This document shows, one piece after another, positions 7,249-15,104 of a stretch of 20,595 nucleotides of DNA (positions are counted from its first letter, which is position 1; every line of letters begins with the position of its first letter). The notes beneath the pieces were generated by a model. The model did no database searches and was not told the origin of the DNA. It saw nothing but the letters and a program-made list of their open reading frames with translations. The DNA is from an uncultured bacterium. GTDB lineage: Bacteria; Oederibacteriota; PGYV01; CAILUR01. Both the position numbers and the translations under genes were made by a program. The stretch is taken from positions 1-20,595 of the forward strand of contig CAILUR010000170.1 of the NCBI GenBank assembly GCA_903837445.1, given 5' to 3'.

Positions 7249-7875
7249 TTAGGCCTGTTTTACCATTATGGCTTCCACCACATGCCCTACATACTTACAG
7301 ATATCAAGTGCTGTTTCAGAAATTTGATAAATTTCTTTCCACTTTATTACCATTAGAGGATCCTTTTCGCGCTCAAAGATTTCCGCAAGGCCTCTATCTC
7401 TCAGCTTGTCTCCCTGGCTCTCATACCTGTTTACTTCCACACAGGCCTTGAGAATCAGATTAGAATTCTTCATATTATTAAGGCCTTTTACAGCAATACT
7501 CAACTGTTTTACTGAATTGTCTATTATATCGGCAAAAGCCACCATTATCGTATCAGTCGGGTCTAATTTATAAACTATCATACGGCTTACCAAAGTATTT
7601 ATTATGTCATTCACATCATCCAGTTTTTTTGCCAAAGAGTGAATATCTTCTCGGTCAAAAGGAGTGATAAAGGTCTTGTTTAAATTATCTATAATTTTAT
7701 ATGTGATATCATCTCCCCTGTGCTCAATGTCGCGCATTTTTTTGCGGCTTTCCTCATCAATTTCAGATTTTGTAACAATAGTTTTAAAATGTTCCGCAGC
7801 TTCCACAACAACATCTACTTGTTTATTAAAAGAGTCAAAAAAATCAAATTCTTTGGGAAAAAGGTTTTTAAACAT
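7249..7875 (-). CDS. DUF47/PhoU-like accessory protein of PiT transporter
   Basis: The 208-aa all-helical protein matches the DUF47 (TIGR00153, Pit accessory) pattern. It has 'FFDSFNKQVDVVVEAAEHF', a mid-region 'IEHRGDDITYKII', then 'TPFDREDIHSLAKKLDDVND' and a C-terminal 'KWKEIYQISETALDICKYVG'. The acidic and His residues of the E-x3-D type seen in these segments are typical PhoU-family metal-cluster ligands. It lies directly upstream of pit, 20 nt apart, and is thought to regulate or assist low-affinity phosphate uptake at the cytoplasmic face of the membrane. AAGGAG precedes ATG 7875 by 9 nt. A clear promoter stands at 7927-7954. No PHO box was sought in detail. Confidence 0.88.
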   Translation of the reverse strand: MFKNLFPKEFDFFDSFNKQVDVVVEAAEHFKTIVTKSEIDEESRKKMRDIEHRGDDITYKIIDNLNKTFITPFDREDIHSLAKKLDDVNDIINTLVSRMIVYKLDPTDTIMVAFADIIDNSVKQLSIAVKGLNNMKNSNLILKACVEVNRYESQGDKLRDRGLAEIFEREKDPLMVIKWKEIYQISETALDICKYVGHVVEAIMVKQA

Positions 7876-7926
7876 TTTGAATGCTCCTTTTAAATTATGC
7901 TGATAATTAACTAAAAATACTTAATA

Positions 7927-7954
7927 ATTTTATAGCATATTAACATTTTGTCAA
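7927..7954 (-). promoter_or_regulatory. Promoter for the DUF47-pit operon
   Basis: On the minus strand a perfect TTGACA (7949-7954) is followed by a 16-bp spacer and TAAAAT (7927-7932). The predicted leader is about 45 nt before ATG 7875. No terminator hairpin for the upstream dtxR-like gene was seen in 7955-8028, so read-through from the long operon is possible. Confidence 0.6.
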
Positions 7955-8028
7955 GGCATAAAGAGAAAGCGATAAAGTCAAAATATTTTTCATATGCAGG
8001 ACTGACTCACATCTAAAAAAAACTTAAT

Positions 8029-8430
8029 TTATTTCTTTTTCTTATTTTTTCCAAGAAGGTTCTTTTTTACTCCCACTTTCGCTATTTTTTCCACAGTCAT
8101 ATCACTGAAATAATGTGCTGCGCCTGAGGCTTCATATCTTGCCTGCAGTGCGTTTATTCCAGTTGTACTTCTTAAAAAATCATATATTTTGCCGCGTTTT
8201 TTATTTATATGCTGTGCCTGTTTTTTCCCTGGTTCGGTCAAAAAAACATATCCATATTTTTCCTGACTGGCAAGCCCGCGTTTTGCGAGTTTTCTGATTG
8301 CCACCACCACGCTCGGCTTTTTCACTCCCAAAAATCTACTTATCGCGCTAATTCTTGCCCCAGCCCCCTGTGCATAATTTAAAAATACAGCTTCCAGATA
8401 ATTTTCAAGCGCCACTGTTATTTTTTCCAT
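8029..8430 (-). CDS. DtxR-family transcriptional regulator with reduced metal site
   Basis: The 133-aa protein has a winged-helix DNA-binding part (about residue 7-70): 'ALENYLEAVF', then 'ISAISRFLGVKKPSVVVAIR' as helix-turn-helix and 'KYGYVFLTEPGKKQ' as wing. A dimerisation/metal domain (about 71-120) follows, and the C-terminus is a Lys-rich tail. It lacks the SH3-like third domain of long DtxR proteins, so its length is like MntR. Compared from memory with Corynebacterium DtxR, the ligand positions read Asn10 for Met10, Arg79 for His79, Arg98 for His98, Ser102 for Cys102 and Ala105 for Glu105. Only His106 is kept. It may therefore bind DNA without a metal cofactor. ATG 8430 directly follows the stop codon of the GT-C gene. 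It is the last gene of the long unit. Confidence 0.82.
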   Translation of the reverse strand: MEKITVALENYLEAVFLNYAQGAGARISAISRFLGVKKPSVVVAIRKLAKRGLASQEKYGYVFLTEPGKKQAQHINKKRGKIYDFLRSTTGINALQARYEASGAAHYFSDMTVEKIAKVGVKKNLLGKNKKKK

Positions 8431-10164
8431 TTAGCCCCGCCTTTTATTGATTATATAGATATTGCCCGCGACCACTACCACGAGCCAAAATAAGAGTGTC
8501 AAAATATTTGAAACCAAAGTCCCAGTCCATAGTGATGGGAATAAAGCTGTCACTTCTATATGCGTGGTGTTTTCTATCATCCGCAATATCCAATTCCAAC
8601 CCAAGCCTTTGTTCCAACGAAACCACGGCAAAGCAGCCATTATAAGCGATATTGCTAATCCAGAATATGTCAAGTAAAGCACTGTTTTATTCAACTTGCT
8701 TATCACCTGAGAAAGCCATAAATATATTATAAAAAGCACTGGCAATAATAACCTTGGAAAAGCACCACCTCCCCCACGCCAATCAAGCCAGGACGCTATC
8801 ACAGCAAAGTAAGGGACAAAGACAGCAAGGCTATACCAAAATAACTTTTTATTTTTTTTATAAAGAAATACAACCCCAGCAAAACATAATGCCATTAAAG
8901 GTACATAAATAAACGCCCCAAACTCCTGATCAAACATAAGCCCAAGCACGCCTTTTATATTTATTGAAAACGCTTCTGCCATTTTTATATCTGCTTGCGT
9001 TTGCCTTGGGATAAAAGAACCATAATGCACGAAATTGAACCATACCCATAAACCAAAAGATAGTCCCTGTATCGCACCAAAAATAATAAGTTCTTTTATA
9101 TTTATTCTTTTTTCCTTTACTGCTCCTGCCCCTGTTTTTATATTTTTACCAAAATATTCCACTATAAGAATTATTCCCAGTACTCCCCATATAATTAAAT
9201 TCCTCACATGAGCCCAAGGCAAAAGTGCGGCTATAATGGCGCCAACTAAAAGTTTTCGCGGATAATACAATATTATAATAAAAACCGCCAATACCAGTAC
9301 TCCGCTAAGGACATCCGCACAGAGTTGATTTGAAAAACTCATGGCGGGTGTAAAAAAACCGGCTATCCCTGCTGTAAAAAACGCGGTCTGCATAGTTTCC
9401 CCGGTTTTAAGTAAAAATAAAAACAGCAGTGCTATCGCTAGCGCAGCTATGGTGTTTGCCGCCAGTGTCGCACCAGCCCGCCCTGCCAAAGCATAAAAAG
9501 GAGCTATTATTACTGAGCTTAACACTGGATGATAAGAATAAAGTTTCCCAGCTCTTTCTGTTTCTTGTGATTTTAGTTCTCTGGAATAATAACTCGCATA
9601 ATCTTTTTTTTCATAGTTGTTTTTAAGATTTAAATCCCTGTCATAAATTATCGAATGCGCTGTCAGCAGATATATAGGTTCATCCCCTGCCGGCTCATTG
9701 GCATAGTTCAGCCATAAAGACAAAGCAAAATAAAAAACAAAAAAGAAAACTGCGATTATTTTTAATAAAGTTTTTTCTCCAGCAGTGTTTATCACTCCCT
9801 GCCTGGCAAGTGTGGTAAAAAACCACGCACTGAGCGCGGCGAGGTATAAAACATAGGTGCCTCCCATTACAATTTCAAGTTTGCGTTGAGTGAAATTATG
9901 CGGGTCAGGAATATTGAGTTTAAGCATAAGCGGAGAGAGTGAAAGGAGGGCAAACACTACAAGCAAAGAAGACGCCTGCTTTAGCAACGGTCCAAGTTTT
10001 TCCCCCGAAAGTCTTCCCGCAAAAAAAGCGGCAAGCCACATAAGCCCGTAAGCCGCCGCTGGAAAAACTATTACAGGATATACAATGCTTGTTCCAGTAT
10101 TATTCCATGTCAGCACATAAAATACCCAGGAAATCATAAATACCAGATGCCCCAGTACAGACAC
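8431..10164 (-). CDS. Multi-pass GT-C-type glycosyltransferase (family 39-like)
   Basis: The 577-aa protein has many hydrophobic helices (at least twelve) and an acidic loop motif 'GDEPIYLLTAHSIIYDRDLN' after about the fifth helix, with Asp161-Glu162. Such DE motifs in the first large periplasmic loop are typical of GT-C enzymes that transfer sugars from polyprenyl-phosphate donors. 'GKLYSYHPVLSSVIIAPFY' further supports this. Start is GTG at 10164, which overlaps the upstream TAG by one base, with GGAGG about 8 nt before it. Function as a sugar transferase to a lipid, polysaccharide or protein is inferred from family, and donor and acceptor are unknown. It could alternatively be a related membrane protein of the DUF family, so the exact branch is uncertain. 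Confidence 0.75.
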   Translation of the reverse strand: MSVLGHLVFMISWVFYVLTWNNTGTSIVYPVIVFPAAAYGLMWLAAFFAGRLSGEKLGPLLKQASSLLVVFALLSLSPLMLKLNIPDPHNFTQRKLEIVMGGTYVLYLAALSAWFFTTLARQGVINTAGEKTLLKIIAVFFFVFYFALSLWLNYANEPAGDEPIYLLTAHSIIYDRDLNLKNNYEKKDYASYYSRELKSQETERAGKLYSYHPVLSSVIIAPFYALAGRAGATLAANTIAALAIALLFLFLLKTGETMQTAFFTAGIAGFFTPAMSFSNQLCADVLSGVLVLAVFIIILYYPRKLLVGAIIAALLPWAHVRNLIIWGVLGIILIVEYFGKNIKTGAGAVKEKRINIKELIIFGAIQGLSFGLWVWFNFVHYGSFIPRQTQADIKMAEAFSINIKGVLGLMFDQEFGAFIYVPLMALCFAGVVFLYKKNKKLFWYSLAVFVPYFAVIASWLDWRGGGGAFPRLLLPVLFIIYLWLSQVISKLNKTVLYLTYSGLAISLIMAALPWFRWNKGLGWNWILRMIENTTHIEVTALFPSLWTGTLVSNILTLLFWLVVVVAGNIYIINKRRG

Positions 10165-11759
10165 TATTTTGCCTCCAGCAGGTATGTTTCAAAGCCATAG
10201 CTGTCGTCCACTTTTTTAACAGTAAAATATCTTTTTACCCAAGGCAGTTGCGCCACATTAGGAGGCTCGGCAACGCCAAGAGTTGATTTTGAGTACCAGA
10301 CATTTCCCATGGGCAGCCATATTTGTTTGAGCCCGACTGCCGTGTCTTTTATGAACCACACGCGTTTAAATTCGCGCATTCTGTCATTTGCTTCTTTGGC
10401 AGTAAGCGTGTTTTTGTCATATCCTGCATACACTTCCACTCCAGTTATCTTTGCAATGCCGGCCTTGACCTTTCGCCACAATTCCCTTAAACCTTTGCGT
10501 GCGGAGCCACCTGTGAATTCCGGAATTTCCCCGAGCATCCTATTTTCAAAATTTGTCTTGTACATAATTTTATTATAAAATTCAAAAGAAGCGTAAGAAG
10601 CATTATTGCTGTGCACCACCGCGTCCCCAGTCTTGAACTGCTTCTCAATTTTTAAAAATTCTTTTTTGTACGGGGTCTTCCTGAATTTTTCAGTACAGTT
10701 GAGGTTATAGATTGAGATGCCGTAAATTACCACCATTACCACCACAAAAACGCTCAGGCCTTTGCCAGAAAAATATGATGCGCCGACAGCCAGTAGCACA
10801 AGCACCAGCGCGGAGACCAAAATAAAAGTTCTCTCCGAGTAAATGGGTTTGCCCATAAGAGAAATAAGCCACGGCATTATCATATATAAGCCTGACACTA
10901 TAAAAAGAATATTTACATTTTTTTTATACTTTTCCCTTGTAGTAAAAAGTCCGAGAAAAATCAAAAACCCGGCCAAGAGCAGTCCCATAACGGTAAGTGC
11001 GTTGAAGTCCACAGTAAAACCAAAAATATAATTTTTCAATGTAATAAGAGGCGCTATAAACATTAGCGTATTGTGAGAATACTGGTCTCCAAGCGCGCTC
11101 TTTACAAAAAACGGCAGCAGAGGAACAATACATAAACCTATTATTAATTGTGCCTTTATCCACAAGTCGCGCCTGATTGCTTCTTTGTAAACGAAAAAAA
11201 TTATAAAATTTAAAACTATTAGTATAAGTACGGTATGACTATGCACATAAGTGCCTGCCACGCTCCAAAAAATCAGCGGCTTGGTAATAATTTTATTGTA
11301 TTTCAAAGACATCATAAAATAATACAGAATAAGCAAGGAAGTCATTAGAAAAAGCGAATATGACCTGGCTTCCTGGGAATAGTAAATTTGATAAGGATTA
11401 AACGCAAACAAGAAAACCGTGAGCAGAGCTATTTTTTCTGAAAACAAGGCGCGCGCGAACCTATAGACAATAAACATATTGGCAGTGCCAAAGACAAAAG
11501 GTAAAAATCTCATTGATATTTCATTGAACCCAAAAACAAACCCCATGAACCTTTCCATAAAATAAAATACCGGCGGGTGCATATCCCTAGCCATTATTTC
11601 TATCAGCGAGTAAAAAAATCCGCTACGCGAGGCAAAAAAAGCCGTACAGTATTCGTCTATCCAGAAACTCTGTGACCCAAGATTAAGCGCCCGCAGCAGT
11701 ATCCCACCGCCGAATATTATATAGAGAAGTATTTCGCGGTTTTTTGTTTCACTGTTCAC
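10164..11759 (-). CDS. Multi-pass GT-C glycosyltransferase, family 39 (ArnT/PMT-like)
   Basis: The 531-aa protein shows the standard GT39-type signature. 'LGSQSFWIDEYCTAFF' (Asp35-Glu36) comes after the first helix, followed by 'MARDMHPPVFYFMERFMG', and then 'YYSQEARSYSLFL'. About ten hydrophobic segments precede a soluble C-terminal domain of roughly 160 aa. These enzymes use polyprenyl-phosphate sugars on the periplasmic face. Start is GTG at 11759, whose bases overlap the upstream TGA (GTGA, 4 nt), with GGAGG in the upstream coding end. That tight overlap with the GT4 gene, and its own overlap with the next GT-C gene, argue for joint work in one surface-glycan pathway. Substrates are not deducible. 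Confidence 0.85.
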   Translation of the reverse strand: MNSETKNREILLYIIFGGGILLRALNLGSQSFWIDEYCTAFFASRSGFFYSLIEIMARDMHPPVFYFMERFMGFVFGFNEISMRFLPFVFGTANMFIVYRFARALFSEKIALLTVFLFAFNPYQIYYSQEARSYSLFLMTSLLILYYFMMSLKYNKIITKPLIFWSVAGTYVHSHTVLILIVLNFIIFFVYKEAIRRDLWIKAQLIIGLCIVPLLPFFVKSALGDQYSHNTLMFIAPLITLKNYIFGFTVDFNALTVMGLLLAGFLIFLGLFTTREKYKKNVNILFIVSGLYMIMPWLISLMGKPIYSERTFILVSALVLVLLAVGASYFSGKGLSVFVVVMVVIYGISIYNLNCTEKFRKTPYKKEFLKIEKQFKTGDAVVHSNNASYASFEFYNKIMYKTNFENRMLGEIPEFTGGSARKGLRELWRKVKAGIAKITGVEVYAGYDKNTLTAKEANDRMREFKRVWFIKDTAVGLKQIWLPMGNVWYSKSTLGVAEPPNVAQLPWVKRYFTVKKVDDSYGFETYLLEAK

Positions 11760-12898
11760 TTTTGCAACCCTCCATAGACCTCAAGGGTACGCAAGGCAGT
11801 TTGCTTCCAATCAAATTTTACAACCTGAACAAGCCCATTTTTTTGCATTTGTGCTCTCAGCTCAGAATTTTTTTCCACTTTTATCATAGCGGCCAGTATA
11901 TTTTGTACCGACTCAGGTTCTACAAATTCAGCGGCATTTCCGCTTATTTCATTTAAAGAGGTGCCCCTCGAAGTTATCACTGGAAGCCCGCAGGCAAAGG
12001 CCTCAAGTACTTGAAGCCCAAACCCTTCCCAGAGGGAAGGAAAGAGAAAAAACAGAGCCCCATTATATAACAAACCCATTTCCTCATCTGTCGTGTACCC
12101 CGTTATTATAACGCACTTTTCCAATGCCAGTAAACTGATTTTTTCCAAAATGTTAGTCACCACTAATTCTTTTTTTCCTATGGAAGTTATGACCAATTGA
12201 TACTTTTCCCCTGTCTGTCTGTTAAATTCTGCAAACGCTTCTAAACACCTAACTGTATTTTTTCTGGTATCTGCTGCCGCACTTATTAAAATATATGGTT
12301 TTGTTATCCCATATTTATTTTCAACTTCCTGTATTTTGTCTTTATTATCAATGCTTTTATAGATTTTATCAGCCGCTTCATAAATAACTGTTATTTTTTC
12401 ACTGGGAATTTTAATGTGTTTTTCAATATCCTTTTTGGAGTTTTCCGAGACGGTTATAACTCTGTCGGCTTGACAAGCTGATTTCGGTATTGAATATTTA
12501 TTATAAATATCAATGCTTCTTTGTTTCAGAGTAGGTTTTAAAATTGCGATATTAAGCGGTCTTACATACATAGTATCGTGAATGGTTACCACTTTTTTCC
12601 CTTTATACCCTAATGAAAAATATGGTATGACATTATCTGTCCCGTGAAGAATATCTATTTTGTCTTTAACGGCTGCCATAGGCAAAGCAAATTGTTGAAA
12701 GATAAAAGGTTGGGAAGTTTTCAATCTTCTGATTACGCAGTTTTCATTTATATTTTCAGGAAGCCTGGCAGATTTTTCGTCCAAATATAAAAAATATTTA
12801 TTATCCTTATCCACTTCCAGCAGGTGTTCCACCAGGTTGCTTATATACCTGCCTACGCCCCTTTTATATATTATCCGTGCATCAATTCCTATCTTCAT
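11756..12898 (-). CDS. Glycosyltransferase, GT4 family
   Basis: The 380-aa retaining glycosyltransferase has a GT-B layout. The N-terminal part begins 'MKIGIDARIIYKRGVGRYIS', where 'GVGRY' is the glycine-rich acceptor loop. The C-terminal domain carries the E-x7-E motif 'EGFGLQVLE' (about residue 288-296) that binds the nucleotide-sugar, with 'FPSLWEGFG' before it and 'ITSRGTSLNEISG' after. It acts at the cytoplasmic face of the membrane, probably extending a polyprenyl- or lipid-linked glycan. ATG 12898 has a weak AAGGCCGG upstream. It starts 12 nt after the preceding methyltransferase stop, and its end overlaps the GT39 start by 4 nt. Sugar specificity is unknown. Confidence 0.9.
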   Translation of the reverse strand: MKIGIDARIIYKRGVGRYISNLVEHLLEVDKDNKYFLYLDEKSARLPENINENCVIRRLKTSQPFIFQQFALPMAAVKDKIDILHGTDNVIPYFSLGYKGKKVVTIHDTMYVRPLNIAILKPTLKQRSIDIYNKYSIPKSACQADRVITVSENSKKDIEKHIKIPSEKITVIYEAADKIYKSIDNKDKIQEVENKYGITKPYILISAAADTRKNTVRCLEAFAEFNRQTGEKYQLVITSIGKKELVVTNILEKISLLALEKCVIITGYTTDEEMGLLYNGALFFLFPSLWEGFGLQVLEAFACGLPVITSRGTSLNEISGNAAEFVEPESVQNILAAMIKVEKNSELRAQMQKNGLVQVVKFDWKQTALRTLEVYGGLQK

Positions 12899-12910
12899 AA
12901 ACCGGCCTTT

Positions 12911-13678
12911 TTAAAATGAATTTTTTCTTGCCGTTATTATAAAGCTCCCGCCTTCGTTTTTCATAAAAACATTTCCCACCCTGTCGGTAAAATCCAAAAT
13001 CCCAAAAACTATACCTTGCGGCAATTTTCCCACAAGATTTTCCACAATAAAGGGCAACCGCAGATAATTTGTCGCCATTGTCTTTTCCAGAGTAAATCCT
13101 GCAGTTTGTAAAAGTTCTAAAATTTCTTTTGGATTAAAATTATAAAGATGGTCTTTATGCGTGTCCACAAGTTTTGCCGCATAAGTTTTAAATAATTTTT
13201 TATAGTAGGCATCTTTGTTGGTCAATGAAATTATTATTATGCCCCCTTGTTTTAAAGCCCTAAAGGCATTACCTATTACTTTTTCAGGCGCATAGCAATG
13301 GTCCAACACTTCTTTTATCAGCACGACATCATACATTTGTTCATCAGCAAGGTCTTCCCCTTTACCTCTTTTTAAAATAAAATCTTCTTCAAATATTTCA
13401 TTTTTTAACATTTTTTCCGAGGGTTCTATTCCTGTATATTTTTTTACTAGGTTTTGAATGTTTTTATAAAAATCGCCTCTGCCAGCACCGATATCCAGCA
13501 GGTTTATATATTCGTTTTTTGCCACCACTTCTTTTCCTACTATGTCTACAATATTATTATTAAGTTTTGCCCAGCGTTTTTTCATAAAGGCGTTTGCCCT
13601 ATTTAATAGAAAATCCGTATCATCCCAGGCGCTCTGTGTTTTTTCCCATTGTTTTTTAAGTTTGCTTTCTTCAGACAT
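12911..13678 (-). CDS. Class I SAM-dependent methyltransferase
   Basis: The SAM-binding motif I 'INLLDIGAGRGDFYK' has Asp62. 'YTGIEPSEKML' follows as motif II, and 'EDLADEQMYDVVLIKEVLDH' as the post-I/IV region. C-terminal strands such as 'LKQGGIIIISLTNKDAYYK' complete the fold. ATG 13678 (MSEESK...) is preferred to an upstream TTG because AAGGAG lies 6 nt before it. The start overlaps the stop of the preceding methyltransferase by 8 nt, so translation is coupled. Its position between a methyltransferase and glycosyltransferases suggests sugar, lipid or glycan methylation. The substrate is not known. Confidence 0.85.
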   Translation of the reverse strand: MSEESKLKKQWEKTQSAWDDTDFLLNRANAFMKKRWAKLNNNIVDIVGKEVVAKNEYINLLDIGAGRGDFYKNIQNLVKKYTGIEPSEKMLKNEIFEEDFILKRGKGEDLADEQMYDVVLIKEVLDHCYAPEKVIGNAFRALKQGGIIIISLTNKDAYYKKLFKTYAAKLVDTHKDHLYNFNPKEILELLQTAGFTLEKTMATNYLRLPFIVENLVGKLPQGIVFGILDFTDRVGNVFMKNEGGSFIITARKNSF

Positions 13679-15077
13679 CCCTATCTCCTTTTTCAAAATA
13701 TATAAAGAATCCGTTACTCAAACCCGCTAATTTCCAAGGCAAATCCAAAACTTCCAATAAGGGAAACAACACTGATAAGACAGCATATAAAACGCGTTTT
13801 ACAAACAAGTTTTTTCCGGCACCATTTTGTGCTGTCTGGACTCCGCTTATATACACAGGTTTTCCAACTTTCCCGCTATTCGCAAGCTTAAACAATATCT
13901 CATCCACAGCCAGTGTCCAAAAAGAATGAAAATAAATCTTTTTTATTTTTTTAGCCCCAAGTTTTTCGAGGGTCGCACTCAGTTCAAAAGGCTCAACAAA
14001 ATTTTCCCTTATATGCCCGCCTTTTGCATCTACCCCAATTTTTCCAAAAGAAATCACTCTTAAAAACCAGTGCCAAGTAAAAAGATCGCGTTTTGAAATG
14101 GCATAGAGCAATGCCCTGCCCCGCGGTTTTAACACCCTGTATATTTCTTTCAAGGACTTATTTTTATCTTCTACATGCTCCAGCACATCAAAAGATACTA
14201 CCACATCAAAATATCTGTTTGGAAATGGAATTTGTTCCAGTTTCCCTTGTCTGAAATCCATTTTATTATTGCCTGCTTCTTTGGCACGAGACAGAGCCAT
14301 ACTGGAAATATCCACCCCATACCCTTTTATGCCGTATTTGGCTTTTAACTGATTTAAAAGAATCCCTGGGCCACACCCTGCATCTAAAAGACTTTCAAAA
14401 TTTTTTAATTTAAGTTTTTTCAGTTCCTCAGCATTTTTTATCGCTTTTAAACTATAGCCAAATATCCCTTTTCCCTTTGTGTCTTTAATGTGTGAGTCCA
14501 TATACTCTTTAAAAAAATGCTCATCCTGATATATAGGCCTATATTCAGCATCTCTGCCATCATAAAGGTCTTTTTGCTTATCACTAAAACTTTTATCCGG
14601 TGTTTGTCCTTGGCTGGCATATCTTGTCACTGGGCGTGAATTATCTGGAGTTCTGATTTCCCCATACCTGCGATAGGTCTGAGGGGTTTCTTTTTTATTT
14701 TCTACTACCCGAGGCCGTGGAACAAATTTGTTTTTATTATTATACCTTTCATTTCTTTTTGGTGGTTGTGGCCTTTCAGGCACCACGCCTTCTCTTAAGG
14801 CCTCTCGGCTACTGCCAGAACTATTTTGCTCGCTGGCATTAATATCTTGCTGTCGGTCAGAAAAATATTTTTCCTTGTCTATTCGCTGTTTCCATTTTCT
14901 CTTCTGTGTAAACTCTCTGTTCTGGGTCTCTGCACCTGTCGCCTTTACAGGAGTGGTCGCAGGCACGCTTACCTGTGCCGCTGGGGGTTCCAGTATAAGT
15001 TCTTTTTTTTCATTTACTCCGGCAGGCGTTTCAGCCAGAGGTTTTTCCGTTTTTATTTCATTTTCATTATTTTCCAT
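13671..15077 (-). CDS. SAM-dependent methyltransferase with long disordered N-terminus
   Basis: The C-terminal two thirds are a class I methyltransferase: 'LLDAGCGPGILLNQLKAKYG' (about residue 230-250), 'GVDISSMALSRA', and 'VVSFDVLEHVEDKNKSLKEI', followed by a family-specific part with a hydrophobic helix near the end ('LYAVLSVLFPLLEVLDL'). The first ~190 residues are low-complexity, rich in Pro, Arg, Lys, Gln and Glu, and contain no hydrophobic core. They carry a motif twice, 'YFSDRQQDI' (72-79) and 'SFSDKQKDL' (164-171). ATG 15077 (MENNENE...) with GAGAGGG upstream is chosen over a TTG at 15089. Such tails are unusual for small-molecule methyltransferases, so recruitment, scaffolding or a protein/RNA partner is possible. 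It is coupled to the next methyltransferase by an 8-nt overlap. Confidence 0.85.
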   Translation of the reverse strand: MENNENEIKTEKPLAETPAGVNEKKELILEPPAAQVSVPATTPVKATGAETQNREFTQKRKWKQRIDKEKYFSDRQQDINASEQNSSGSSREALREGVVPERPQPPKRNERYNNKNKFVPRPRVVENKKETPQTYRRYGEIRTPDNSRPVTRYASQGQTPDKSFSDKQKDLYDGRDAEYRPIYQDEHFFKEYMDSHIKDTKGKGIFGYSLKAIKNAEELKKLKLKNFESLLDAGCGPGILLNQLKAKYGIKGYGVDISSMALSRAKEAGNNKMDFRQGKLEQIPFPNRYFDVVVSFDVLEHVEDKNKSLKEIYRVLKPRGRALLYAISKRDLFTWHWFLRVISFGKIGVDAKGGHIRENFVEPFELSATLEKLGAKKIKKIYFHSFWTLAVDEILFKLANSGKVGKPVYISGVQTAQNGAGKNLFVKRVLYAVLSVLFPLLEVLDLPWKLAGLSNGFFIYFEKGDRDV

Positions 15078-15104
15078 TTTCCCTCTCAAAGTCGGTTTAT
15101 CCCG

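Noticed and set aside
7955..8028. Terminator downstream of the DtxR-like gene
   Set aside because: The 74 bases hold no convincing hairpin plus U-run, so none was called.
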